A stretch of 64,000 nt of DNA from Streptomyces sporangiiformans (GTDB lineage: Bacteria; Actinomycetota; Actinomycetes; Streptomycetales; Streptomycetaceae). Every line of letters begins with the position of its first letter. Position 1 is the first letter of the stretch. The translations under genes were made by a program, and so were the position numbers. The notes beneath the pieces are model-generated. The model made no database searches. It was not told where the DNA came from and saw nothing but the letters and a program-made list of their open reading frames with translations. The stretch is taken from positions 1 to 64,000 of the forward strand of contig NZ_VCHX02000109.1 of the NCBI RefSeq assembly GCF_005768555.2. Reading direction: 5' to 3'. Below are positions 17,324 through 25,634 of the stretch, piece after piece.

Positions 17324-17926
17324 GTGAAAACGCGGGAGGGGGACCGCATCGTCGATGAGGCCGCGGTGATCGCACGCGTACGCGCCGGAGAGCCGGAGGC
17401 GTACGCCTACCTGGTGCGCGCCCACACGGGCATCGCGCTCAGGGCGGCCCGCGCGCTCGGAGCGGGTGCGGACGCGGAGGACGTGGTGCAGCAGGCCTTC
17501 TTCAAGGCGTACTGCTCCCTGGGGCGCTTTCGGGACGGCACGGCGTTCCGGCCGTGGCTGCTGTCGATCGTCGCCAATGAGACGAGGAACACAGTGCGGG
17601 CGGCGGGCCGCCGACAGACGCTGGCCGACCGGGAGGCGGCACTGGTCGGGTCCGATCCGCTGATACGGGAATCGGCGGACCCGGCTGTCGCCGCGCTGGA
17701 GACAGAGCGCCGCGTGGCCCTGCTGGGCGCGCTGGAAGAGCTGAGCGAGGAGCATCGGCTGGTCGTCACCTACCGCTATCTGCTGGAGATGGACGAGCCG
17801 GAAACGGCCCAGGCCCTGGGCTGGCCACGCGGGACGGTCAAGTCCCGGCTCAATCGTGCGTTGCGCAAGCTGGAGCGGTTGCTGCCCGGTTTCCAGCCGC
17901 GGGAAGGAGGTGATGAGCATGAATGA
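17324..17926 (+). CDS. ECF-family RNA polymerase sigma factor
   Basis: This 200-residue protein has sigma region 2 (EAYAYLVRAHTGIALRAARA, then AEDVVQQAFFKAY and GRFRDGTAFRPWLLSIVANE) and region 4 (EELSEEHRLVVTYRYLLEM, then ETAQALGWPRGTVKSRLNRALRKL). It has no N-terminal region 1, so it belongs to the ECF group. The GTG at 17324 lies right at the predicted transcription start and lacks an upstream ribosome site, which fits leaderless translation. Its stop overlaps the start of a membrane protein that is likely its anti-sigma factor. A matching promoter upstream of 18962 suggests its regulon includes the two exported paralogues. Confidence 0.93.
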   Translation: MKTREGDRIVDEAAVIARVRAGEPEAYAYLVRAHTGIALRAARALGAGADAEDVVQQAFFKAYCSLGRFRDGTAFRPWLLSIVANETRNTVRAAGRRQTLADREAALVGSDPLIRESADPAVAALETERRVALLGALEELSEEHRLVVTYRYLLEMDEPETAQALGWPRGTVKSRLNRALRKLERLLPGFQPREGGDEHE

Positions 17927-18830
17927 GTCGTACGAGAACGGGGGCGCGGAGTCTTCGGGCGGTCGTGCGCCCGGGGAGTCCCGAGAGCCCGGGGGTGCGC
18001 GTCGGTCGTCCGGAGGCGGCGGCGAGCGCCGGAGCGCGGGCGCCTCCCGGCTGCCCGAGGAGCTGCGCGCGCTCGGGCGGTCGATGGATCCGCCAGGTGC
18101 GAGCGGGACCGAGTCGATGGTCGAGCGGGTGCTTGAGCAGATACTCGCGGAGCGGGTGCCGGTCCCGGTGGCCGAGCCGCCGGGGCCCCGCGCCAGGGTC
18201 CGGGCGATGCGAAGGTGGGCGCGGCTGCGCCGTCGCTCGCTTGTCGCGGCGCTGTGCGGGCTGCTGACGGTGCTGGTGCTCACGCCTCCGGTGCGGGCCG
18301 CGGTCATCGACTGGTTCGACTTCTTCGGGGTCGAGGTGCGGTACGACCCGTCGGCGCCGCCCCCTTCGCCGTCTCCGGTGCCGGGCTGCGAGGAGGGCCT
18401 CGGCGTGGCCGACGCGGCGCGGAAGGCGGGGTTCGAGCCGCTGCTGCCACGGGAGTTGGGACGGCCGGCGGCCGCGCAGGTGTCGGGGGACCGCCGGGTC
18501 CTGTCGGTGTGCTGGCGCGACGGGGACGGCGAGGTGATACGGCTCGACCAGTTCCGGGCGAAGCTCTCACCGCTGTTCTGGAAGTCGACGACGGCACCGC
18601 ACAAACCGGTCACGGTGAGCGGCGACTCGGGCCTGTGGTTCGCCGAGCCCCACCGCCTGGAACTCGCCCTGGTCGACGACCGGGGCCGCGAGTACGCCAG
18701 GACGGTCCGCACGGCGGGGCCGACGCTGCTGTGGACGCACTGGAGTGAGGTGACGCTGCGGCTTGAGGGAGTGGCGTCACAGCCGCGGGCGCTGGAGATC
18801 GCGGAGTCCGTGAGGAGCGGGAGTCCATGA
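17919..18830 (+). CDS. putative membrane-bound anti-sigma factor
   Basis: This 303-residue protein has a cytoplasmic N-terminal region of about 110 residues, one membrane helix (RRRSLVAALCGLLTVLVLTP), a short link (VIDWFDFFGVEVRYDP), a Pro/Ser hinge and an outer domain of about 150 residues with two cysteines. The layout and its overlap with the sigma gene (by 8 bases) are those of an anti-sigma factor. I see no zinc-binding HxxxCxxC motif, so it is not a ZAS-type protein. The ATG at 17919 is preferred because AAGGAGG lies 8 bases before it; the in-frame ATG at 17913 is too close to that site. Confidence 0.75.
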   Translation: MNESYENGGAESSGGRAPGESREPGGARRSSGGGGERRSAGASRLPEELRALGRSMDPPGASGTESMVERVLEQILAERVPVPVAEPPGPRARVRAMRRWARLRRRSLVAALCGLLTVLVLTPPVRAAVIDWFDFFGVEVRYDPSAPPPSPSPVPGCEEGLGVADAARKAGFEPLLPRELGRPAAAQVSGDRRVLSVCWRDGDGEVIRLDQFRAKLSPLFWKSTTAPHKPVTVSGDSGLWFAEPHRLELALVDDRGREYARTVRTAGPTLLWTHWSEVTLRLEGVASQPRALEIAESVRSGSP

Positions 18831-18880
18831 AGCAGGCGGAACTGGTGGCGCATGGATCGGTCCGAACGGGCGAGGACCGA

Positions 18881-18909
18881 GTGGGAACCTCGACGGGTCG
18901 AGCGGTGTA
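18881..18909 (+). promoter_or_regulatory. second copy of the ECF-type promoter
   Basis: GTGGGAACC, a 13-base spacer and CGGTGTA are identical in both blocks and spacing to the promoter at 17287-17315; the spacer sequence differs. Predicted transcription would begin near 18917, about 45 bases before the gene at 18962. This links that gene, and probably its downstream paralogue, to the adjacent sigma factor. Confidence 0.75.
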
Positions 18910-18961
18910 CCAGAAGTGACGAGGTGCGGACGGGCCGCACCCGGCACCGACTGGGGGTCCG

Positions 18962-19684
18962 ATGCGAAGCGTTCGTGAACTTGCGGCGGCGGCCGGGGCG
19001 TTGGCGGCAGCGCTCGCTCTGCTGGTGACGGGGGCGCCGGCTGCGGTGGCGGGTGGGCCGACGAGTGTGCTGCTGGTCTCACCCAACAGCGGGGAGACGG
19101 CGTCGCTGTACAACAGCGAGCAGGAGTACATGCGTCTGAGCGACCTACTGCTTGCCGATCCGGGCCGCGGCCTCGACAGCTCGAAGGAGAAGCCGCCGGA
19201 GCCCGACTTCATCGGCCGCCGCATCAATGTCACGTGGATGATCCATGACGTCACCCCCTGGCGAGTGGACATGATCCACCCCGACGTGGCCGGATCCCGG
19301 AGCGTCTGGATCCTCACGCAGCTCAAAATGGATCTTGGTACGTCGGAGCCTTCGAAGGAGATCTGGCACCAGGCGAAGAACTCGGACGAGCTCCGGGCCC
19401 TGCTCACCGATCTCGGCGTCATGAGCAAGCACCCCAAGGGGACGAACCCGGATTCGGGGCCCGAGCAGCCCTCCGGCGACATCTCTGCCGCCGCGCCGGC
19501 AGGAACGCCCGCCACGGGAGCGGGCGACGGGACCGACTGGTGGTGGGCGATACCGGGGCTGGCGGCCGGAGCCACGCTGGCGCTGATGCTGCGGCCGGTC
19601 GCCGTGCGGCTGTCGGGGGCGGGGCCTGTGGGGTGGTGGCGGAAACGGGAAGCCGGCCCTCGGCAAGAGCTGAGGGACGTCTGA
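18962..19684 (+). CDS. exported single-pass membrane protein, paralogue of the next gene
   Basis: This 240-residue protein has a signal peptide (ending near APAAVA), an outer domain of about 150 residues, a Pro/Ala/Gly linker and a C-terminal membrane helix starting WWWAIPGLAAGATLALML, with a short basic tail ending RQELRDV. I recognise no family. The next gene shares the same plan: SEQ-hydrophobic-RL near the start of the outer domain, WW-AIPGLAAG at the membrane and a RQEL tail. It follows the ECF-type promoter, so it is probably an output of the sigma factor, displayed on the cell surface. Confidence 0.8.
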   Translation: MRSVRELAAAAGALAAALALLVTGAPAAVAGGPTSVLLVSPNSGETASLYNSEQEYMRLSDLLLADPGRGLDSSKEKPPEPDFIGRRINVTWMIHDVTPWRVDMIHPDVAGSRSVWILTQLKMDLGTSEPSKEIWHQAKNSDELRALLTDLGVMSKHPKGTNPDSGPEQPSGDISAAAPAGTPATGAGDGTDWWWAIPGLAAGATLALMLRPVAVRLSGAGPVGWWRKREAGPRQELRDV

Positions 19685-19755
19685 GGCGGGATGTGCCGAC
19701 GAGCTCATGCGGGGAGCGGGACTCGTGAGGGGGGAATGTCAATGAGGGGGATCTC

Positions 19756-20484
19756 ATGAAGGAGCCGGCTGGACGGGCCAGGGCGGCCCGGGGCGTGTTT
19801 CTCGCCGTCGAGACGCTTGCCGCTGCGGTGCTCGCCGCGGTCGTGCTCGCCGGACTCGGTGTGTCCCCGGCACACGCTGCCGCGCCCGCTGAGGTGGACC
19901 CCGACGCCCCGGATCTGGCGGTGGTCATAGCCAACGGCACGGGACGGACGACCAGCGTGCGTTCCGGGGAGCAGGACTTCGCCCGGCTCTGGAAGTTGTT
20001 GGCGCCCTCGTACACGGACACGGAGGAGGTGCCGGAGGACTGGATCGACGGCCGCCATCCGCCCGTGCGGGCCACCGTGCTGTGGGGATTGACCGGTGTC
20101 GGCGGCTGGCCGGAGACCGACAGTCCGCCCCGGGGCGACGTCTATATGGGACGCCAGGACCAGGTGTTTCGAGCGGAGGACGGCACCCCCTGGGTGCGGA
20201 CCGACCCGTCGGTGGACGTGAACGACGACGACATCCGCTGGCATCGGGCCCCGCGCTCGGTCTTCGACCAGCTCGAGAGGAGGGAGCTGTTCGGGCCCGC
20301 CCCCACGGAGGACGGGAAGTCGGACCCGCTGGCCGGTGCGTGGTGGGCGATACCGGGACTCGCGGCGGGCCTCGCGCTCGGCTCCGGCGGCACCCGGCTG
20401 ATACGCCGCGTCATGCACGGCGCGGCGGCCCAGCGCGAACCAAGGCCGCCGAAGGAGCCGCGACAGGAGCTGATCGACCTCTGA
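19756..20484 (+). CDS. exported single-pass membrane protein, paralogue of the previous gene
   Basis: This 242-residue protein has a signal peptide (cleavage near AHAAA), an outer domain rich in Asp and Trp, and a C-terminal helix starting WWAIPGLAAGLALG, followed by a basic tail ending RQELIDL. It is a diverged tandem copy of the preceding gene: SGEQDFARLWKLL corresponds to NSEQEYMRLSDLL there. The gap between them is 71 bases with no clear promoter, so they are probably cotranscribed. The function is unknown; surface display controlled by the sigma factor is inferred. Confidence 0.8.
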   Translation: MKEPAGRARAARGVFLAVETLAAAVLAAVVLAGLGVSPAHAAAPAEVDPDAPDLAVVIANGTGRTTSVRSGEQDFARLWKLLAPSYTDTEEVPEDWIDGRHPPVRATVLWGLTGVGGWPETDSPPRGDVYMGRQDQVFRAEDGTPWVRTDPSVDVNDDDIRWHRAPRSVFDQLERRELFGPAPTEDGKSDPLAGAWWAIPGLAAGLALGSGGTRLIRRVMHGAAAQREPRPPKEPRQELIDL

Positions 20485-20934
20485 GACCGAGCGGCTGCGG
20501 GCCTGCGCCTTGGGGCATGCCCTCGGTGCGGGCCCAGGGCCTCCTACGGCGAGCCGGGCCATGCTGTCCGGCCGGACAGACCCCATGCCTGGGCTCAACG
20601 ACGCCCGGCACGCGGAGCCGGCTCGGGGGGTGCCCGTACCCGGCCCGGCTCGGCCGGGCCGGGTGGCCGAGCCCCGGGAGGTCCTGGGCCGGGGACCCGC
20701 CTCGGAAGTGGTCTCCGGCCTGGCGGGGTGATGGTCGGGACCCACATGGCCGACCGCCGCGTCCGTCTCGGCCACGCCACATCCCTGGGTCCGGGTCCGG
20801 GTCCGGGTCCCGGTGCGAGGACCAGGAGCCGGGGCCGACACGAGGCCGCTGGGCGAGGCCGGGAGCCGGGGTCCGCTGGGCGAGGCCGGGGCGAGGCGGC
20901 AGCCGGCCCCGTGCCTCAGTCGGCGACCGGCGCC
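20485..20934. other. gene-free, repeat-rich intergenic region
   Basis: No frame here looks coding. It holds a perfect 16-bp palindrome (CTGTCCGGCCGGACAG, 20564-20579), a 9-bp stem hairpin (20647-20673, GGCTCGGCC and its complement), four copies of GGGTCC (20787-20810) and two copies of a 17-base word beginning CGCTGGGCGAGG (20847 and 20874). The hairpin could end transcription from both convergent sides. Confidence 0.6.
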
Positions 20935-22389
20935 TCAGCCGAGGTCGATCTCCGGGTACAGCGGGAAGCCGGCCAGCAGGTCGGTGGCCCGGTGGGAGAT
21001 CTCGTCCGCGATCTTCGGGTCCAGGATGTGCTGGGCCTTGGAGGGGGCGCCCTTCGCGGTGGTGCCCGGCTCGGCGGTGGTGAGGACCCGGTCGATCAGG
21101 GAGGCGATCTCGTCCATCTCGGCGGTGCCCAGGCCACGCGTGGTGAGGGCCGGCGTGCCGATGCGGATGCCGGAGGTGTACCAGGCGCCGTTGGGGTCGG
21201 CGGGGATGGCGTTGCGGTTGGTGACGATGCCCGAGTCGAGCAGGGCCGTCTCGGCCTGGCGGCCGGTGAGGCCGTAGGAGGAGGCGACGTCGATCAGGTT
21301 GAGGTGGTTGTCGGAGCCGCCGGTGACCAGCGTGGCGCCGCGCCGCATCAGGCCCTCGGCGAGGGCGCGGGAGTTGTCGACGACGGCCTGCGCGTAGTCG
21401 CGGAACTCGGGGCGGCGGGCCTCGGCGAGCGCGACGGCCTTGGCGGCCATGACATGCGGAAGGGGACCGCCGAGAACCATCGGGCAGCCGCGGTCGACCT
21501 GGTCCTTGAGGGAGTCGTCGCACAGGACCATGCCGCCGCGCGGGCCGCGCAGCGACTTGTGCGTGGTCGTGGTGACGATCTGGGCGTGCGGGACCGGGTC
21601 GAAGTCGCCGGTGAGGACCTTGCCGGCGACGAGGCCGGCGAAGTGTGCCATGTCGACCATCAGGGTCGCGCCGACCTCGTCGGCGATCTCCCGCATGATC
21701 CGGAAGTTCACCAGGCGGGGGTACGCCGAGTAGCCGGCGACGATGATCAGGGGCTTGAACTCGCGAGCGGAGACACGCAGGGCCTCGTAGTCGATGAGAC
21801 CGGTGGCGGGGTCGGTGCCGTAAGAACGCTGGTCGAACATCTTGCCGGAGATGTTCGGGCGGAAGCCGTGGGTGAGGTGGCCGCCGGCGTCCAGGGACAT
21901 GCCGAGCATGCGCTGGTTGCCGAAGGCCTGGCGCAGCTCGGCCCAGTCGGCCTCGGAGAGGTCGTTGACGTTGCGGACACCGGCCCGCTCCAGGGCGGGG
22001 GCCTCGACGCGCTGGGCGAGGACGGCCCAGAAGGCGACGAGGTTGGCGTCGATGCCGGAGTGCGGCTGCGCGTAGGCGTGCCGGGCGCCGAAGAGTTCCC
22101 GGGCGTGCTCGGCGGCGAGGGCTTCGACGGTGTCGACGTTGCGGCAGCCGGCGTAGAAGCGGCGGCCGATGGTGCCTTCGGCGTACTTGTCGCTGAACCA
22201 GTTGCCCATGGCAAGGAGCGTGGCCGGAGAAGCATAGTTCTCGGAGGCGATCAGCTTGAGCATCTCGCGCTGGTCGGCGACCTCCTGGCCGATGGCGTCG
22301 GCCACCCGGGGCTCGACGGCACGGATCACGTCGAGGGCGCTGCGGAAGGCGGTGGATTCGGTGGAGACAGGCGCAGAGTTGGCAGACAT
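20935..22389 (-). CDS. glyA: serine hydroxymethyltransferase
   Basis: This 484-residue PLP enzyme interconverts serine and glycine while loading tetrahydrofolate with a one-carbon unit. Motifs include LIASENYAS near the N-terminus, [15 protein letters not shown], and the PLP lysine in [14 protein letters not shown]. The frame is open far upstream, but the ATG at 22389 has a GGAGG site 7 bases before it and matches the family start. It is some 60 residues longer than E. coli GlyA, mainly by insertions in the middle ([15 protein letters not shown]), as in other actinobacterial copies. A ZTP riboswitch lies in its 5' leader. Confidence 0.96.
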   Translation of the reverse strand: MSANSAPVSTESTAFRSALDVIRAVEPRVADAIGQEVADQREMLKLIASENYASPATLLAMGNWFSDKYAEGTIGRRFYAGCRNVDTVEALAAEHARELFGARHAYAQPHSGIDANLVAFWAVLAQRVEAPALERAGVRNVNDLSEADWAELRQAFGNQRMLGMSLDAGGHLTHGFRPNISGKMFDQRSYGTDPATGLIDYEALRVSAREFKPLIIVAGYSAYPRLVNFRIMREIADEVGATLMVDMAHFAGLVAGKVLTGDFDPVPHAQIVTTTTHKSLRGPRGGMVLCDDSLKDQVDRGCPMVLGGPLPHVMAAKAVALAEARRPEFRDYAQAVVDNSRALAEGLMRRGATLVTGGSDNHLNLIDVASSYGLTGRQAETALLDSGIVTNRNAIPADPNGAWYTSGIRIGTPALTTRGLGTAEMDEIASLIDRVLTTAEPGTTAKGAPSKAQHILDPKIADEISHRATDLLAGFPLYPEIDLG

Positions 22390-22454
22390 GGGGGACCTCC
22401 GGACGTGGCGTTCAGCGTTCACGGTACGGCCCAGGCGCACGGCACATGTTTGCT

Positions 22455-22505
22455 CGGGCCGCTCCCCGATGGTTGGTCCCATCCCAGCGCGCCAGTCACG
22501 GCCCG
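22455..22505 (-). promoter_or_regulatory. ZTP/ZMP riboswitch (pfl motif) in the glyA leader
   Basis: Read on the minus strand, a 7-bp outer stem (CGGGCCG with CGGCCCG) encloses the conserved TGACTGGCG segment, a GATGG/CCATC hairpin and the conserved CGGGGAGCG segment. These are the diagnostic blocks of the pfl RNA, which binds ZTP or ZMP, the purine intermediates that build up when 10-formyl-tetrahydrofolate is short. The location upstream of glyA is one of the known contexts. The leader then runs 65 bases to the start codon. Confidence 0.88.
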
Positions 22506-22641
22506 CCCAGCAGCCTACCGGGCGCGCCGGATGACCGGCCACGCGGCGGTCGCCGCGGCTCGATGTCGCCCGGTCCACCATGCGAGCGACGATAGGGGTG
22601 AGGGGCCACATCCGCCCGGTGCCGTGAGAAACGGAGATCCC

Positions 22642-23847
22642 GTGACCGCTACGGAGCGGCTGATCGCCTCGGCCGAGGCGCACAGCGCGCACACCTACCA
22701 CCCGCTGCCGGTCGTCGTGGCCACGGCGGACGGGGCCTGGATGACGGATGTCGAGGGGCGCCGCTTTCTCGATCTGCTGGCCGGTTACTCGGCGCTCAAT
22801 TTCGGACACGGCAACCGCCGGCTGATCGACGCGGCCCGAGCGCAGCTGGAGCGGGTGACGCTGACGTCGCGGGCGTTCCATCACGACCGGTTCGCCGCCT
22901 TCTGCACCGAACTGGCCGAGCTGTGCGGCATGGAGACGGTCATGCCGATGAACACGGGCGCGGAGGCGGTCGAGTCGGCCGTGAAGACCGCGCGGAAGTG
23001 GGGGTACCGGGTCAAGGGCGTGCCCGACCGGATGGCGAAGATCGTCGTGGCGGGCGACAACTTCCACGGGCGTACGACGACGATCATCAGCTTCTCCACG
23101 GACGCGGAGGCGCGGGCGGACTTCGGGCCGTACACACCGGGCTTCGAGATCGTGCCGTACGGGGATCTGACCGCGATGCGCGAGGCGCTCACGGAGAACG
23201 CGGTCGCCGTGCTGCTGGAGCCGATCCAGGGCGAGGCGGGGGTGCTGGTGCCGCCGGCCGGTTATCTCGCGGGCGTACGGGAGTTGACGCGCGAGCGGAA
23301 CGTGCTGTTCGTGGCGGACGAGATCCAGTCGGGGCTGGGCCGGACGGGGCGCACGTTCGCGTGTGAGCACGAGGGCGTGGTGCCGGACATGTATGTGCTG
23401 GGCAAGGCGCTCGGGGGCGGCGTGGTGCCGGTGTCGGCGGTGGTCTCGTCGGCCGAGGTACTGGGCGTGTTCCGGCCGGGCGAGCACGGTTCGACGTTCG
23501 GGGGGAACCCGCTGGCCTGCGCGGTGGCGCTGGAGGTCATCGCCATGCTGCGGTCCGGCGAGTTCCAGGCGCGGGCGGCGAAGCTGGGTGAGCGGCTGCA
23601 CCGTGAGCTGGGGCGGTTGTGCGATACGGGCAGGGTGACGCAGGTGCGCGGGCGGGGCCTGTGGGCGGGGATCGACATCGCCCCGGCGTACGGGACGGGC
23701 CGGGAGGTCTCCGAGAAGCTGATGGACCGGGGTGTGCTGGTCAAGGACACCCACGGCGTCACGATCCGGATCTCTCCGCCGCTGGTGATCAGCGAGGAGG
23801 ACCTGGACTGGGGGCTCGCACAGCTCGGGGCCGTACTGCAGGACTGA
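22642..23847 (+). CDS. rocD: ornithine aminotransferase
   Basis: This 401-residue class III PLP aminotransferase converts ornithine and 2-oxoglutarate to glutamate semialdehyde and glutamate. Visible motifs are [20 protein letters not shown], the [13 protein letters not shown] segment, the acidic PLP contact [13 protein letters not shown] and the PLP lysine in [16 protein letters not shown]. The GTG at 22642 has ACGGAGA 6 bases upstream; the frame extends further left but that part is not conserved. It is divergent from glyA. No other arginine-catabolic gene is adjacent, apart from the amine-ligase-like gene downstream on the other strand. Confidence 0.92.
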   Translation: MTATERLIASAEAHSAHTYHPLPVVVATADGAWMTDVEGRRFLDLLAGYSALNFGHGNRRLIDAARAQLERVTLTSRAFHHDRFAAFCTELAELCGMETVMPMNTGAEAVESAVKTARKWGYRVKGVPDRMAKIVVAGDNFHGRTTTIISFSTDAEARADFGPYTPGFEIVPYGDLTAMREALTENAVAVLLEPIQGEAGVLVPPAGYLAGVRELTRERNVLFVADEIQSGLGRTGRTFACEHEGVVPDMYVLGKALGGGVVPVSAVVSSAEVLGVFRPGEHGSTFGGNPLACAVALEVIAMLRSGEFQARAAKLGERLHRELGRLCDTGRVTQVRGRGLWAGIDIAPAYGTGREVSEKLMDRGVLVKDTHGVTIRISPPLVISEEDLDWGLAQLGAVLQD

Positions 23848-23862
23848 GCCGGCCCCGGAGCC

Positions 23863-25080
23863 TCAAAGGATCACGTGCGGCAGAAAGCGGGCGTACTCGT
23901 CCGTGACCAGTCCGGAGGACTCGCGGATGCCGAGGCCGGCCGACTCGTTCTCGACGACCCAGGTGCCGAGGACGACACGGTTGCCGTCGAAGGACGGGAG
24001 TGGGGCCAACTCCTGGTAGCAGCAGGGCTCTTCGCGTGTGCCTGACGGCATGGCCTCGGCGGCGACGGGAGCGGTGCCCGGTTCGCCCGGCTCGTGCACG
24101 GTCACCCCCGCGCCCTCGCGGCCGAGGAGGGGCTTGGCGACGTACCCCGTCGTGGTCGCCAGCTCCCGTGGGCCGTCGAGGTAGGCGGGGAGGAGGTTCG
24201 GGTGGTCCGGGTAGAGCTCCCACAGGATGGCGAGGAGGGCCTTGTTGGAGAGGAGCATCTTCCAGGCGGGCTCGATCCACATCGTCGTGCCCGTGCCGCC
24301 GCCGTTGTCGAGGGTGTCCAGGACGTGCTCACCGAAGCGGTCGGTGGTCAGCCACTCCCACGGGTAGAGCTTGAAGCAGCTGCGGATGAAGCGGAGTTGC
24401 TTGTCGACGAAGCGGCCGGAGAGGCGGTCCCAGCCGATCTCCTCCATGGAGATCCAGTCGGTGTCCAGCCCGGCCTGTTCCGCGGTCTCCTTCAGATACG
24501 CGACGGTCATCAGGTCCTCGCCGAGTTCGTCGGCGGCCGAGTGCGCGAAGTAGAGGGGGCTGCCCGGCGGGAGGAGGGCGGACTGCTTCTTCCAGGCGTC
24601 GATGAGGCGTTCGTGGAGGGAGTTCCACTGGTCGGCGCCGGGGAAGCGGTCCTCCATCCAGAACCACTGGGGGCTGGCGGCCTCGACCAGCGAGGTCGGC
24701 GTATCGGCGTTGTACTCCAGGAGTTTCGCGGGGCCGGTGCCGTCGTAGCGAAGGTCGAACCGGCCGTAGAGGGACGGGAGTTCGGCGCGGCGGTGCCAGG
24801 CCTCCGCGACGAGTTCGACGAGGTGGGCGTCGGTGATGCCGAGGTCCGCGAAGCGGTCCTGCTCGACGATGTGCGCGGCGGCGGCCAGGCACATGCGGTG
24901 CAGTTCCTCGACGACCTCCTCCAGGGCCTCGACCTCGGGCAGCGAGAAGACGTAGTACGCGGACTCGTCCCAGTACGGACGCAGGGAGTTGTCCGGGTAG
25001 CGGGTCAGCGGATAGATGAGGCCCTGCTCCTCGACGGTCTGCTGCCAGCCAGGGCGGGGGTGGATGACGCGGCGTTCCAT
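23863..25080 (-). CDS. glutathionylspermidine synthase-like ATP-grasp protein
   Basis: This 405-residue protein matches the GSP_synth family: N-terminal RPYWDESAYYVFSLPEVE, central GRFDLRYDGTGPAKLLEYNADTPTSLVEA, and C-terminal LFGREGAGV-like KPLLGREGAGVTVHEPG, which forms part of the ATP-grasp site. Family members ligate a peptide or amino acid to a polyamine. Streptomycetes lack glutathione and use mycothiol, so the true substrate here is different or unknown. A small lipoprotein gene lies just upstream on the same strand, an arrangement that recalls E. coli ygiB-ygiC. The two genes are 21 bases apart. Confidence 0.88.
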   Translation of the reverse strand: MERRVIHPRPGWQQTVEEQGLIYPLTRYPDNSLRPYWDESAYYVFSLPEVEALEEVVEELHRMCLAAAAHIVEQDRFADLGITDAHLVELVAEAWHRRAELPSLYGRFDLRYDGTGPAKLLEYNADTPTSLVEAASPQWFWMEDRFPGADQWNSLHERLIDAWKKQSALLPPGSPLYFAHSAADELGEDLMTVAYLKETAEQAGLDTDWISMEEIGWDRLSGRFVDKQLRFIRSCFKLYPWEWLTTDRFGEHVLDTLDNGGGTGTTMWIEPAWKMLLSNKALLAILWELYPDHPNLLPAYLDGPRELATTTGYVAKPLLGREGAGVTVHEPGEPGTAPVAAEAMPSGTREEPCCYQELAPLPSFDGNRVVLGTWVVENESAGLGIRESSGLVTDEYARFLPHVIL

Positions 25081-25101
25081 GGCGGTCGCTGTCTCAGGGA
25101 T

Positions 25102-25488
25102 TCAGCCGCCGGAGCTGCCGCCGTCGCCGCTGCCGAAGCCGCCGCGGTCCACGCCTCCGCTGCTCGAACCGCCGGAGCCGCCGGAACTGCCCGAGCCGTC
25201 GGAGGACTTGGTGAAGGAGCCGCCGTCGACCCAGCCCTTGCTCTCCTCGCCGCCGTAGTACCAGGCGTCGGTGTCGGAGGAGATCTTGCGGCTCTTGCGG
25301 CTGCTGGAGCCGGTCGTCTTGCAGTTCTTGTCAGAGACGACCTTGTAGCCCTTGTCGAGGGTGTAGCTGTCCCGGTCGACGCAGCGCTTGTCGGGGTCCG
25401 ACGAGCAGGCCGTGAGTGCCGCCGCCAGCAGCCCCATGCCGCCGAGTACCACCGTGCCCGAACGCAGTTGCCGTCGTGAGTCCGCCAT
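25102..25488 (-). CDS. small Ser/Gly-rich lipoprotein
   Basis: This 128-residue protein has a lipoprotein signal peptide with the lipobox LTAC. The mature part has two cysteines (KRCVDRDSY and DKNCKTT), a WYYGGEE segment, and a tail of more than 35 residues made almost only of Ser and Gly. The ATG at 25488 has a GGGGGAG site upstream. It is the first gene of a likely two-gene operon with the glutathionylspermidine synthase-like gene. In Enterobacteria, YgiB (DUF1190) lipoproteins pair with YgiC in the same way; I cannot prove homology from sequence alone. Confidence 0.82.
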   Translation of the reverse strand: MADSRRQLRSGTVVLGGMGLLAAALTACSSDPDKRCVDRDSYTLDKGYKVVSDKNCKTTGSSSRKSRKISSDTDAWYYGGEESKGWVDGGSFTKSSDGSGSSGGSGGSSSGGVDRGGFGSGDGGSSGG

Positions 25489-25634
25489 GTCCGCTCCCCC
25501 GTGACCGTTCACCATCAACTTCTGGCCACCAGCCTATAGATCATGGTCCCGGCTGCCGAAATCGGGTCCCAGGGCCTGTCCCGAGGGCATGGCAGGCCGG
25601 GGCGGGGTGCCGCCCCGGCCTGGGGGCCTTCGGG

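Noticed and set aside
20564..20579. Perfect palindrome CTGTCCGGCCGGACAG as a regulator site
   Set aside because: It is located between convergent gene ends, far from any start, and such GC-only palindromes are frequent by chance in this composition.
20728..22641. Extension of the ornithine aminotransferase frame far upstream
   Set aside because: The extension is antisense to glyA and its riboswitch; the enzyme family starts at the GTG at 22642.
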